Origin: an uncultured Eubacteriales bacterium
GTDB taxonomy: Bacteria; Bacillota; Clostridia; Christensenellales; CAG-138
DNA length: 5,268 bases
Reading direction: 5' to 3'
NCBI GenBank assembly: GCA_900540495.1
Contig: UQGA01000042.1
Span: forward strand, 1 to 5,268
In this document: one piece after another, positions 5,123 to 5,268 of the stretch
How the letters are laid out: each line of letters starts with the position of its first letter
How positions within the stretch are numbered: position 1 is the stretch's first letter
Made by a program: the position numbers and the translations under genes
Notes under the pieces: generated by a model
Databases searched by the model: none
What the model saw: only the letters and a program-made list of their open reading frames with translations
Told to the model about the DNA's origin: nothing

Positions 5123-5196
5123 TGGAGCAGGTAACGGGACTCGAACCCGTGATCTCAGCTTGGAAGGCTAATGTGTTACCACTACACTATACCTGC
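5123..5196 (-). tRNA. tRNA-Gly (anticodon TCC)
   Basis: A complete 74-nt cloverleaf with encoded CCA (5123-5125) and discriminator T. The acceptor stem GCAGGTA/TACCTGC is fully paired; the anticodon arm TTAGC-CTTCCAA-GCTGA gives TCC, reading GGA and GGG; the T-arm is ACGGG-TTCGAGT-CCCGT. It is followed by tRNA-Lys 37 nt later and preceded by tRNA-Gly(GCC) with a gap of only 6 nt, which indicates one precursor transcript. Confidence 0.96.
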
Positions 5197-5202
5197 AAAC
5201 CA

Positions 5203-5268
5203 TGGAGCGGGAAACGGGGCTCGAACCCGCCACCTCAGCCTTGGCAAGGCTGCGCTCTACCAAATGAG
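5203..5268 (-). tRNA. tRNA-Gly (anticodon GCC), cut by window end
   Basis: 66 nt are present, from the encoded CCA (5203-5205) back to the D-stem. The anticodon arm CAGCC-TTGCCAA-GGCTG gives GCC, reading GGC and GGT; the T-arm is GCGGG-TTCGAGC-CCCGT and the 3' acceptor strand TTCCCGC. About ten 5' nucleotides (the other acceptor strand, expected GCGGGAA, and the first D-stem base) lie beyond the right edge. The cluster promoter must also be outside. Confidence 0.93.

Noticed and set aside
5009..5268. Attachment-site duplication of a tRNA 3' end
   Set aside because: I looked for copies of the tRNA-Lys and tRNA-Gly 3' ends elsewhere in the window and saw none; no integrase gene is present.
1..5268. 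CRISPR array or insertion sequence
   Set aside because: No regularly spaced direct repeats, transposase or terminal inverted repeats were seen.

Overview
The window looks like a chromosomal segment of a fairly GC-rich low-G+C-lineage Gram-positive bacterium (Bacillota/Clostridia, probably a gut Oscillospiraceae-type organism). The reasons are strong AGGAGG-type ribosome binding sites, Clostridia-like tRNA sequences with encoded CCA, and the style of the TetR, FtsH, DUF308 and GT8 proteins. This placement is inference; no marker gene fixes the species.

Layout: positions 1-295 hold no convincing gene. A consensus-like sigma-A promoter (296-324) drives a TetR/AcrR-family regulator (354-890), which ends at a long bidirectional hairpin terminator (906-948). 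A second, weaker promoter (976-1004) precedes a compact same-strand cluster: a small alpha-helical protein (1028-1456), an FtsH-type membrane AAA+ zinc protease (1458-3283), a six-helix DUF308/HdeD-like membrane protein (3280-3822, ATGA overlap) and a family 8 glycosyltransferase (start 3834 or 3840, end 4670). Gaps are 1 nt, -4 nt and about 11-17 nt, so this is almost certainly one transcript. A GC-rich gene-free stretch (4671-5008) with two terminator-like hairpins separates the operon from a convergent minus-strand tRNA cluster, transcribed Gly(GCC, cut by the window end), Gly(TCC), Lys(CTT).

The most notable feature is that two consecutive operon genes are broken as written. The small gene has an in-frame TAG with the same reading frame continuing on both sides (57 codons, TAG, 84 codons). 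The ftsH frame changes by -1 at a run of six A's (2502-2507), splitting the AAA+ part from the peptidase part; across the shift the protein would be 608 aa with all catalytic motifs. Either the locus is decaying, or the reads or assembly carry errors, or there is recoding; sequence alone cannot decide.

Taken together, the genes suggest a regulated accessory membrane-proteostasis or envelope-stress cassette: a TetR-type sensor, a second (non-housekeeping) FtsH, a helical partner and an HdeD-like membrane protein, with a sugar transferase appended. FtsH plus HdeD-like pairing recalls the transmissible stress-tolerance loci of Proteobacteria, but this is an analogy and not demonstrated homology of the whole locus. 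The position next to a tRNA cluster fits an accessory insertion, although no integrase or attachment-site repeat is visible here.
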